Positions 1 to 6,170 of a DNA stretch of 7,833 nucleotides are shown piece after piece. Position numbers and translations under genes: made by a program. This DNA is from CALCCV01 sp964388665 (GTDB lineage Bacteria; Bdellovibrionota; Bdellovibrionia; Bdellovibrionales; Bdellovibrionaceae), in NCBI GenBank assembly GCA_964388665.1, contig CAYMBJ010000124.1, positions 1 to 7,833 on the forward strand. Direction: 5' to 3'. The notes under the pieces are model-generated. The model searched no databases. It saw only the letters and a list, made by a program, of their open reading frames with translations, and was not told the DNA's origin. Every line of letters starts with the position of its first letter. Position 1 is the stretch's first letter.

Positions 1-47
1 GTCTTCATCTTTAACGATGATCTTTTGTCTAACGAGATACCTGGTGA

Positions 48-353
48 GTCGAACAGAAGCAAATAGAAACGATTCAACAAAATAAACAAAAACGAGAAGC
101 AATTATTTCTTCTTACGAAGTTCAAATTCAACAGGTGAAAGAAGAGCGCAAGGCCTGGCAGAGCAACTATGATCAGCTCAATGCTGAGAATCAACAGATC
201 ACCAACAAGAGTCGTGAAATTGCAAGCCAAGAGACGCTCTGGCAAAACAAGAAGCGCGGCTACGAGGGTGAGATTGGTCGCTGGTCAAAAGAGATCGACA
301 AGCATCAAAAGAGCCTCGATAACTTCAAGACCCTTGCCGATGTAAAGCAGTAG
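48..353 (+). CDS. 3' part of a coiled-coil protein of unknown function, frame probably broken
   Basis: The open frame runs from just after a TGA at 45-47 to the TAG at 351-353. It encodes about 101 residues rich in Gln, Lys, Glu and Asn with almost no hydrophobic clusters, typical of a long alpha-helical coiled coil. No ATG or GTG with a ribosome-binding site lies near its 5' end. The first possible start is a GTG at 135 with no Shine-Dalgarno, and it would cut into the coiled coil. Another frame (1, 4, 7...) is open from position 1 to a TAG at 64-66 and could be the upstream part of the same protein, which would place a frameshift around 40-60. I do not recognise the family. The gene is either a decayed gene or one with a sequencing frameshift. 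It converges on the DUF3943 gene with one base between the stop codons. Confidence 0.5.
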   Translation, partial: VEQKQIETIQQNKQKREAIISSYEVQIQQVKEERKAWQSNYDQLNAENQQITNKSREIASQETLWQNKKRGYEGEIGRWSKEIDKHQKSLDNFKTLADVKQ

Positions 354-354
354 C

Positions 355-1554
355 TCAATCTTTCTTTTGTCCGGCACAGGCCATGTGTCCAGGCATATGT
401 CTGCAAAGGTTTGGGCGGTCAATCCCTGGAGGAGGCAGATCTCGCTCATTCACTGGGCGCGGTGGCTCCCATAGGGGTATTGTTTTTCTCACAGTAATTC
501 TAAATTCACCCTTTGCTTCTGGAGTGATATTAAGGTCAAGGGGTCCCAGATTCTCGTGGATCGCATCTGTAAAATGCTGAAAACTAAAGAACACCGCATT
601 GATGGCATTTGCAAGGACAAAGGACATTTTCCCCAGCAGGGAATTGGGATGCCTTTTCGAGTACCTGAGCAGCTGATCAATCGAGTAATTGACGGCGATG
701 TTCAGAAGCATTCCCAAGAGTGGTGTAAAAATCAAATCCTGAATGGAAGGCTGCTCGCCTGCGGCTTCGGGCCCGAACTCCCAGTACGCGGAGGCGAAAA
801 ATGCAAACCCAAGGCAGTATTGGTAATCTGCGAGCAACTTAGGATCCATATCGCCAGAAAAAGTGAAATGGTATCCTTCAAATAGGACGTCTTTGCCTGG
901 ATTCAAGGTCTTTACACAAATTTGCAGGGTGTTGGCACCCATCCCGGGATGGGCTAGAAGATTCCACTCTGGGCCATCCTCATCAAATCCGGGACCCTTC
1001 CCCCGATTGTGGGCTGCGCGAGCCCCAATGTTTGAGATGTATTCGCCTTTGGCCCGTTCTTCCTCATAGGCCTCATCCCAGAGTCCCATTTCATTCATCG
1101 CCACTTGGCCAACGACATAGAGGCCCACTATAATTCCAAATTTGGATTGAAGTTCCGCCACCTGCTCAGGGCTCGGCTCATGGCCCTGCTTTTGCTGATC
1201 CACTGTTTCTTTCAAGGTCGCAGCGTAGTCATTCAAAGCGGGCTCCCAGTTTTTATTTTGACTGAGATTTTTAGAGAGCCCCTGCATTTTTCGAGATGTC
1301 GAAAGTATTTCATCCTGGAAATTCAACATCAATTCTTTCTGATCCAATTGATTTGCTGAGATCTGAACAGGAAGGCCAAACTTCGCTCTCGCTTCTCCTT
1401 GGCGAATTAGTTCTAGGTGTCCAGAAACAGAGAGATCTGGAAGAATCAGCTGTGACTCCGAGCCAGCGGCAAAGGCAGTGTTAACTGCGAAAATTGACGA
1501 CAGCACGAAACAAGTGGCTCTTTTAACAATCACGGCAAACATGGGTTTCTTCAT
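355..1554 (-). CDS. Secreted DUF3943-type protein
   Basis: The product has 399 residues. Residues 1-29 form a Sec signal peptide: basic start, hydrophobic core and an AFA cleavage site. The protein should therefore be periplasmic or outer-membrane associated. Residues 70-120 are helical and charged. The core resembles DUF3943: a WNLLAHPGMG stretch at 197-206, then SAYWEFGPEAAGEQPS at 255-270 followed at once by IQDLIFTPLLG. The pattern S-x-x-W-E-[FY]-G...PSIQDLI-x-TP-x-x-G is what I recall as the family hallmark. The C-terminal tail (from about 360) is proline-rich and ends with two cysteines (384, 393) and several histidines. The start is ATG, with GGAG ten bases upstream. The biochemical role of DUF3943 is not known to me. 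It is the last of three same-strand genes, 173 bp after the dehydrogenase, so it may have its own promoter. The call as a real secreted gene is firm; the family assignment is from memory. Confidence 0.85.
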   Translation of the reverse strand: MKKPMFAVIVKRATCFVLSSIFAVNTAFAAGSESQLILPDLSVSGHLELIRQGEARAKFGLPVQISANQLDQKELMLNFQDEILSTSRKMQGLSKNLSQNKNWEPALNDYAATLKETVDQQKQGHEPSPEQVAELQSKFGIIVGLYVVGQVAMNEMGLWDEAYEEERAKGEYISNIGARAAHNRGKGPGFDEDGPEWNLLAHPGMGANTLQICVKTLNPGKDVLFEGYHFTFSGDMDPKLLADYQYCLGFAFFASAYWEFGPEAAGEQPSIQDLIFTPLLGMLLNIAVNYSIDQLLRYSKRHPNSLLGKMSFVLANAINAVFFSFQHFTDAIHENLGPLDLNITPEAKGEFRITVRKTIPLWEPPRPVNERDLPPPGIDRPNLCRHMPGHMACAGQKKD

Positions 1555-1614
1555 TATTCTGATTCTCCATTACTTCAGAGTTTCAGAGTTAATTAACAAA
1601 AATAATGCCAGGAT

Positions 1615-1729
1615 TGAGCTCTGCGACCGGAGCTCATAGAGCTCACTGGATAGAGAACCAGGCCGTTCCAGCCCCGGGGTGACGTTCTTGGCCATACGTC
1701 GACCAATTGCTCTACAGAGGCAATGAGCT
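1615..1729. other. Hairpin-dense intergenic stretch
   Basis: The gap between the dehydrogenase stop and the DUF3943 start is packed with inverted repeats. TGAGCTC (1615-1621) pairs with GAGCTCA (1630-1636), and a third GAGCTC lies at 1639-1644. CTGGA (1646-1650) pairs with TCCAG (1667-1671). CCCCGGGG is self-complementary at 1672-1679. GACGT (1681-1685) pairs with ACGTC (1696-1700), and ATTGC (1706-1710) with GCAAT (1720-1724). An outer 9-base repeat, AGCTCACTG (1640-1648) and CAATGAGCT (1721-1729), pairs fully in minus-strand RNA if one G-U is allowed, and it overlaps the dehydrogenase stop codon. In minus-strand reading the 1615-1636 hairpin is followed some 10 bases later by a run of T. 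It could be a structured 3' end or terminator, a small RNA, or a REP-like element. I cannot decide which. Confidence 0.4.
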
Positions 1730-2510
1730 AGTTTTCTGGTCTATTTAGAAAACCGGCTAGTTTTCTTGAAACAATTCGAGGCGACACTCGTAACATCTGC
1801 ACCATGAGATTATTTAAAAAACCGGGAACTGCGATTGCTCGACCACTCATCATGGCGCGATAACCAGATTTGGCAACGACTTTAGGTCTGGCCACGAATC
1901 CAGATTTAAACAATCGTGTCTCAGCGTTGCCTGAGGCTTTCGCGAATTCAGTGCCCGTCGCCCCAGGGGCAAACACTGTGCAGGTCACGCCTGTGCCCCC
2001 AAGCTCCTCATGCAGAGACTCACTGAAGGAATTTACGAAGGCCTTCGAAGCGTAATAGGTCGACATAAATGGACCCGGCTGAAATCCAGCTGTGGATCCA
2101 ATATTCATAATCCTTCCAGATCTTCGTTTTATCATCGCCGGCAAAAATAGATGAGTGAGTTCTACGAGAGTACGCATATTGAGATCCATCATCTGCAGTT
2201 CTTTTTCTAGTGATTGAGCTTCAAAGGCACCCGTACTGCCAAAACCAGCATTGTTAACCAAAAAATCCACATTCAGATTTTGAGATCTCACTTTGTCAAA
2301 GAGCTGAAGCCCTGCGCCGGGAACGCCCAAATCCAATTCTAAGACACTTACCTTTATTTGCTCATGTTCGGCGATCAATAATGAAGCTTCACGCTCCAAT
2401 AGACCTCGTCTTCTGGCAACTAGAATTAGAGAGTGGCCATTGCTAGCAAATATCTTTGCGAATTCTAACCCTAGTCCTGATGAGGCTCCCGTAATCAGCG
2501 CAACTCCCAT
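1728..2510 (-). CDS. Short-chain dehydrogenase/reductase (classical SDR)
   Basis: The product has 260 residues, the usual length of a classical SDR: a single-domain cytoplasmic oxidoreductase that transfers hydride between NAD(P)H and a carbonyl or alcohol. The Rossmann glycine motif TGASSGLG is at 7-14. Arg33-Arg34 at the end of the second strand favour NADP(H). D60 and the NNAG motif (86-89) are present. The catalytic tetrad is complete: Asn111, Ser139, Tyr152 and Lys156 in a YYASK context. There is no signal peptide. The start ATG has GAGG seven bases upstream. The substrate cannot be predicted; the sequence is of the general YdfG/DltE-like sort found across bacteria. The gene lies 196 bp downstream of the LRR gene on the same strand, but a terminator-like hairpin lies between them, so separate transcription is more likely. 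Confidence 0.93.
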   Translation of the reverse strand: MGVALITGASSGLGLEFAKIFASNGHSLILVARRRGLLEREASLLIAEHEQIKVSVLELDLGVPGAGLQLFDKVRSQNLNVDFLVNNAGFGSTGAFEAQSLEKELQMMDLNMRTLVELTHLFLPAMIKRRSGRIMNIGSTAGFQPGPFMSTYYASKAFVNSFSESLHEELGGTGVTCTVFAPGATGTEFAKASGNAETRLFKSGFVARPKVVAKSGYRAMMSGRAIAVPGFLNNLMVQMLRVSPRIVSRKLAGFLNRPEN

Positions 2511-2665
2511 GTCTATACCTCACAAAATTTTGAATTCAATTGGACCAAGTGTTTGTGCATGTGGCCAGCTCGCACCGTGACGACATTCACTCATCCTCGG
2601 AGTATGAAATCAATTCAAATTTTCCTGTTTACACTTATATTTGCCATCACGATTTAAAGAAAGCC

Positions 2666-2696
2666 TACCACCTCCTCATGACTTTAAGGAGTGGTA
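2666..2696 (-). terminator. Probable Rho-independent terminator of the LRR gene
   Basis: Ten bases after the LRR gene stop, minus-strand RNA can form a 10-bp stem: TACCACTCCT pairs with AGGAGGTGGTA, with one bulged G and a 10-base loop. The stem is followed by GGCTTTCTTTAAA, a moderately T-rich tail. The position directly behind the stop fits a terminator. The tail is not a pure T run, so efficiency is uncertain. Confidence 0.5.
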
Positions 2697-2706
2697 TAAG
2701 GGACTT

Positions 2707-4383
2707 TCACTCAGCGTCTGTTATTGATAGCGACCAAATGTCACCACTTTGGTCTATTGCTTTAATGCATGGACAGGTCTCAACAAACTCCAGGTACTCC
2801 TGTTCGTCATACTCTTCCTCTGAAGGCTTTGATATTCTGATAAACAGGGCTCCTAGATAGGCGCCCGTATTGTGATTCTTTTCATAACGACCCTTGCAAA
2901 CATCGCAAAGCGGTGCCAACTGGTCTACCTTAAAATCAACCAAAGGAATTCCCGACAGATCCAGATATTTCAAATTCCGTAACTCTGAGATAGCTTTCAT
3001 TGGACCGAGTTCGGAAAATGGGTTTCCAGAGAGATCCAACCACTCAAGCCTTTTGGGCAAGGGTTCGTTCGGAACTCTCGACATCTGATTATTGGCCATA
3101 CCCAGCAAAAACAAATTCGGTGCCTTGTTCGCCAAGTCTTCAGGCCAAGACGGCAGCCTGTTGTCATTCAAGATAAGGTACGTCAGATGATTGGATATTT
3201 TGGTAGAGTTTCTAAAAGAAATCTCTTCAAGATCATTGGCCGTCAAATCCAAGAATTTAAGATTGGGAGTGTCCTCAAGAATACGCGCGGGAAAGTGTGC
3301 CAAAGAATTGTAGGAGAAGTCCAAGAGCTTCAAGTCATAAAAACCATAGAATAAGTCCTGAAACAAAAAATCTAGGCCATTTCCATGAAAACTCAAACGA
3401 AACAATCCCTCTAATCCCGTAAGATCTCCTGCCCGCAGCGAGGTCAAGCCAACGGAGGCAAAGCCACTGGCCCTATCACGCACATACTGCTCGATAACTT
3501 GAACATAGTTCCAGGACTTTACGGCACTGGAGAAATAATACTCCTCCCATGCCGTATTGAAGTTTCCAAAATTAGGATAACTCTGCAATTTTTCGTCAAT
3601 CTGCTCGCAGGACAGTCTAAGTGTCTGCGTGATCACCTCCACAACCACAGGCGTTCGATTGCAGACGGGAACAAAGCTTCGCGGGTGTATCTCTAGACCA
3701 AGATTCTTTAGTGTTTTCTGAAAATCATCTCTATTGAGGTCTTCAGCAAGCTTTGAATGCAAAAAGCGATTCAACCGCCTCACAACTTCAGGATCTCCAA
3801 CCAGATCCCAGAGCCACTCATGAACCAGCAAAAAAGAGTACTGCAAAGGGCGACTCTTGAGTCTTCTCAAAACATCGGGATCATAATTATAAATTATCAC
3901 ATTCTCGCCAGGTTGACGGATCACGGCCTGAACAACTTTTAACGTATTTTCCACTTCGCCAGACTTGTAACAGTTGGGTGGTAACTTTCGAATGGCCTGC
4001 TCATCCTGCAGATCCACTAGACCATATATCGCTTCAAGCCAGATTCTTTCTTGTAAAAAAATTTGATCAGGTGGCACCAGATCCTCGCCCGGCACTCGAG
4101 ATGCAAAATCCAAAAACAGCCGTTCAAGATCTGGGTACTTTTCCGCAAACAGCTGAAGAATCCGCTGGCGATACCCGGCCCAATCACTAAACTCAGGCAG
4201 ATCAGAATTGTCTTCTTTCAGGGTCATCATATAATCAAAGGAGTAGTATCCCGTGTAGCTTGAAGCCGGGGACTCTTCACAAACAACTGCATCGCCGCCA
4301 TTACCAACTGTCACCCCAGCATGGGCAGAAAAATTCACGGCCAATAATCCAAAAAAAATCGATAGTTTCATTGTTGTACTCAT
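2707..4383 (-). CDS. Secreted leucine-rich repeat protein with GNGGD and HEWLW N-terminal region
   Basis: The product has 558 residues from the ATG at 4383. I chose this start because GGAG lies five bases upstream and a signal peptide follows (residues 1-22, ending SAHA). The frame stays open 16 codons further upstream, but that start has no ribosome site and would bury the signal. The mature protein begins GVTVGNGGD (GNGGD at 27-31) with Cys35, a start I associate with exported Bdellovibrionota proteins. The helical middle region has LLVHEWLWDL (HEWLWDL at 188-194) and RLNRFLHS at 203-210; the HE pair could bind metal but no protease motif is complete. Residues about 324-492 hold seven leucine-rich repeats, usually protein-binding. 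The C-terminus has CDVC (493-496) and CPC (537-539), possible disulfides or a metal site. The likely location is the periplasm or cell surface. The function is unknown, with partner recognition the best guess. Confidence 0.88.
   Translation of the reverse strand: MSTTMKLSIFFGLLAVNFSAHAGVTVGNGGDAVVCEESPASSYTGYYSFDYMMTLKEDNSDLPEFSDWAGYRQRILQLFAEKYPDLERLFLDFASRVPGEDLVPPDQIFLQERIWLEAIYGLVDLQDEQAIRKLPPNCYKSGEVENTLKVVQAVIRQPGENVIIYNYDPDVLRRLKSRPLQYSFLLVHEWLWDLVGDPEVVRRLNRFLHSKLAEDLNRDDFQKTLKNLGLEIHPRSFVPVCNRTPVVVEVITQTLRLSCEQIDEKLQSYPNFGNFNTAWEEYYFSSAVKSWNYVQVIEQYVRDRASGFASVGLTSLRAGDLTGLEGLFRLSFHGNGLDFLFQDLFYGFYDLKLLDFSYNSLAHFPARILEDTPNLKFLDLTANDLEEISFRNSTKISNHLTYLILNDNRLPSWPEDLANKAPNLFLLGMANNQMSRVPNEPLPKRLEWLDLSGNPFSELGPMKAISELRNLKYLDLSGIPLVDFKVDQLAPLCDVCKGRYEKNHNTGAYLGALFIRISKPSEEEYDEQEYLEFVETCPCIKAIDQSGDIWSLSITDAE
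2908..3414 (-). repeat. Seven leucine-rich repeats within the coding sequence
   Basis: Each unit is roughly 22-25 residues and follows LxxLxLxxNxLxxxP or a close variant. Recognisable cores are LFRLSFHGNGL, LKLLDFSYNSL, LKFLDLTANDL, LTYLILNDNRL, LFLLGMANNQM, LEWLDLSGNPF and LKYLDLSGIPL. The repeats are diverged at the protein level, so this is an old repeat domain rather than a recent DNA expansion. The array is followed directly by the cysteine-bearing C-terminal cap. Confidence 0.85.
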
Positions 4384-4629
4384 GCATACTCCGATAGCTC
4401 TGCCTCGCCAAGCTGTCAAGGCTGAAGCCAAAGCTCGAGGCTCTAAGGGCCCCGCGCGGCAACTGATTGGGAGTGTCTGAGGCGTCTCTCAAGCATGGAC
4501 AAACAGAATGCACGATTTATTGTTCGAAGGTGTTAACCGCTAGAAAACAGATTCATGCCTTTAACTTAGTTAGAGCTTGGTTTGAGTCTGCAACCAGTTT
4601 TTGCACCAGATTTTGATTCGGTTTCGCAT

Positions 4630-5217
4630 TTAAATATCATTTAAAATACGACTTAGGCTTACCGGTGTCACTCCTAAATAGGAGGCTATATCTTGTTTTT
4701 TTAGGCGGGACTGCAAGTGTGAAAACTGCTTCTTGAATGCGATTAACCTTTCCTTGGCACTATACTTTAAGAACTCTAGCTCTCTTTGTTCGCGCCGAAT
4801 GAATTGAATCTCCGCGAACCTTTTGCCCAAGTTCATCCAGCGCATGTTTTTCTGATAAAGATTCTCGATGACTTTCCATTCCAAAGAAAGAATATCGGTG
4901 GGCTCTAGAGTTTGAGCCGAAAACAGAGCCGGGTTCCCCTGAATAAGGGAAGAGTGAGGTGCTATGATCTCATTTTCTGCACTAAACTCCTTTATAAATT
5001 CTTTCCCTTCATGGGTCAGATAGTACTTTTTTACAAGTCCTCTAAAGATGAATCCAACTCGAAGATAGGATTCACTTTCTCGCCAAATAAATGCTCCGGG
5101 TTGGTAAGATTCCGCTTTTAAATACTTTTGAACTTCTAAGAAATCCTCTCGAGTGAGATTTCCTAACTGTTCTAACTGCTTAAATAAGGCTTCTGTTTCA
5201 TCTAAAAATGGCTTCAC
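4630..5217 (-). CDS. Crp/Fnr-family transcriptional regulator
   Basis: The product has 195 residues from a GTG at 5217. A TTG at 5253 would add 12 residues (including a hydrophobic patch and the only cysteine), but neither start has a clear ribosome site; GTG gives the more usual Crp-like N-terminus. Residues about 32-113 fit the cyclic-nucleotide-binding beta barrel, followed by a long dimerisation helix and a C-terminal helix-turn-helix (about 172-191, LKKQDIASYLGVTPVSLSRI). The phosphate-binding cassette is not conserved: no GE...RSA is seen between the barrel strands, so cAMP binding is doubtful. With no cysteine, an Fnr-type iron-sulfur sensor is excluded. The gene is divergent from the hydrolase-coq4 pair, 65 bp apart, so it may control that pair and itself. 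The ligand is unknown. Confidence 0.85.
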   Translation of the reverse strand: MKPFLDETEALFKQLEQLGNLTREDFLEVQKYLKAESYQPGAFIWRESESYLRVGFIFRGLVKKYYLTHEGKEFIKEFSAENEIIAPHSSLIQGNPALFSAQTLEPTDILSLEWKVIENLYQKNMRWMNLGKRFAEIQFIRREQRELEFLKYSAKERLIAFKKQFSHLQSRLKKQDIASYLGVTPVSLSRILNDI

Positions 5218-5250
5218 TAAACATATGATAAGGCCAAAAGCCTGATAGTT

Positions 5251-5260
5251 CAATATATTG
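5251..5260. promoter_or_regulatory. Candidate operator, perfect palindrome CAATATATTG
   Basis: This is a perfect 10-bp palindrome in the 65-bp gap between the Crp/Fnr-type regulator and the hydrolase, 22 bp before the hydrolase start. Crp/Fnr dimers bind short palindromes, so this is a reasonable site for auto- or cross-regulation. It does not match the classic Crp or Fnr half-sites (TGTGA, TTGAT). AT-rich palindromes also occur by chance. A TATGAT sequence at 5224-5229 could be a plus-strand -10 box, but no matching -35 was seen. Confidence 0.3.
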
Positions 5261-5282
5261 GGGAAAATTGAGAGGAGAAAAT

Positions 5283-6170
5283 ATGATCCGAATACTATTT
5301 ATTCTATTGGCCGGAGTTACATTGGCACTCCCTGGCCTTGCCAATATTGAATTTGCAGATCTCCCATCGGGAAAAACTGCCTTCGAATTCAAAGGAGATC
5401 CGAAAGGACCCGTTGTAGTATTGATTCACGGGGTCTTGGGACCAATGATGGTATGGGATGCTCTCTATAAGCCACTCACTAATGCCGGATTTCGAGTGTT
5501 GAGATATGACCTATTAGGCAGAGGACAGTCAGAAAGAGTCTCCAATACATACTCAAACAGACTCTTTCAGGATCAACTCGTAGAGCTCCTTTCATTCCTG
5601 AGCGTCGGGAATGAATCGATACACTTTATAGGCTCCTCAATGGGCAATATCATTGCTTCTGAATATGCCCTTCTGCACCCCTCTCAGGTCAAATCGATGG
5701 TCATCATCGGGCCTGCTGGATTCAGTTTTGATGAAGGTCCACTTTCAAAATTAAGTACGGCACCTGTAATTGGCGATGTGCTGGCTGCAGTTGTTGGAAG
5801 CTCAATTCTCGCAAAGAGAAATCGTGAATACTTTTTTGAGTCAAATAACTTTGAAGTATATCTGAAAAGATTCGAAAATCAATTGCGAGTTCCAGGATCA
5901 AAGCAGTCCATACTCTCCACAATGCGTAACATGCCCGTTAAGGCTTACCTCGATGGGTACCGCAGTTTAGGACAACTGCAAATTCCGACGCTACTGGTAT
6001 GGGGCAGGAATGACATTTCCTTTGAATTTAAATTCTCCAAAGATTTACTTGAGACTATCCCTCATGCCATATTTCTACCTGTAGAAAGGGCCGCGCACCT
6101 TCCGCAATTGGAAAGGCCAGAAATAGTCACTCCGGCAGTCATTGAATTTTTGTCGCGAGGCTTGCCATGA
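5283..6170 (+). CDS. Exported alpha/beta hydrolase
   Basis: The product has 295 residues from the ATG at 5283, preceded by a strong ribosome site (GAGGAG at 5272-5277, five bases away); a TTG at 5268 in the same frame lies upstream of this site and is unlikely. Residues 1-20 form a Sec signal peptide ending GLA, so the enzyme should act in the periplasm. The fold is alpha/beta hydrolase: oxyanion segment LIHGVLG (47-53), YDLLGRGQS (75-83), nucleophile elbow GSSMG with Ser119, acid in VWGRND (Asp244) and His272 in RAAHLPQ. The catalytic triad is intact. A cap region lies at about 148-220. It probably hydrolyses an ester or related bond; the substrate is unknown. Its stop overlaps the Coq4 start as ATGA, so the two are translationally coupled. 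It may be under the divergent Crp/Fnr-type regulator. Confidence 0.92.
   Translation: MIRILFILLAGVTLALPGLANIEFADLPSGKTAFEFKGDPKGPVVVLIHGVLGPMMVWDALYKPLTNAGFRVLRYDLLGRGQSERVSNTYSNRLFQDQLVELLSFLSVGNESIHFIGSSMGNIIASEYALLHPSQVKSMVIIGPAGFSFDEGPLSKLSTAPVIGDVLAAVVGSSILAKRNREYFFESNNFEVYLKRFENQLRVPGSKQSILSTMRNMPVKAYLDGYRSLGQLQIPTLLVWGRNDISFEFKFSKDLLETIPHAIFLPVERAAHLPQLERPEIVTPAVIEFLSRGLP

Noticed and set aside
383..1484. Several plus-strand open frames of 60-110 codons opposite the DUF3943 gene
   Set aside because: They lie wholly inside the minus-strand gene, which has a signal peptide, a ribosome site and a family motif. They lack all three.
1640..1729. Possible tRNA gene on either strand
   Set aside because: A D-arm-like or acceptor-like pairing can be drawn, but the anticodon loop lacks T33, the T-arm stem does not pair, and no single layout satisfies all arms.
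2604..2657. Plus-strand 17-codon frame, MKSIQIFLFTLIFAITI, resembling a signal peptide start
   Set aside because: GGAG is only one base before the ATG, the frame stops at once, and no continuation of a secreted protein is visible in any frame. Probably chance or an old fragment.
2540..2860. Plus-strand 106-codon open frame
   Set aside because: It crosses the LRR gene 3' end and its terminator-like hairpin, has no ribosome site, and its composition is not protein-like.
4384..4629. Gap between the regulator and the LRR gene: GC-rich part with CCGCGCGG (4452-4459) and a 5-bp repeat TGCAA/TTGCA (4589-4605)
   Set aside because: The stems are too short for a terminator, no -35/-10 pair was convincing on the minus strand, and the open frame at 4301-4513 looks non-coding.
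5224..5229. TATGAT as a -10 box for the hydrolase operon
   Set aside because: No recognisable -35 hexamer lies 16-18 bases upstream, so a promoter call would rest on one hexamer only.
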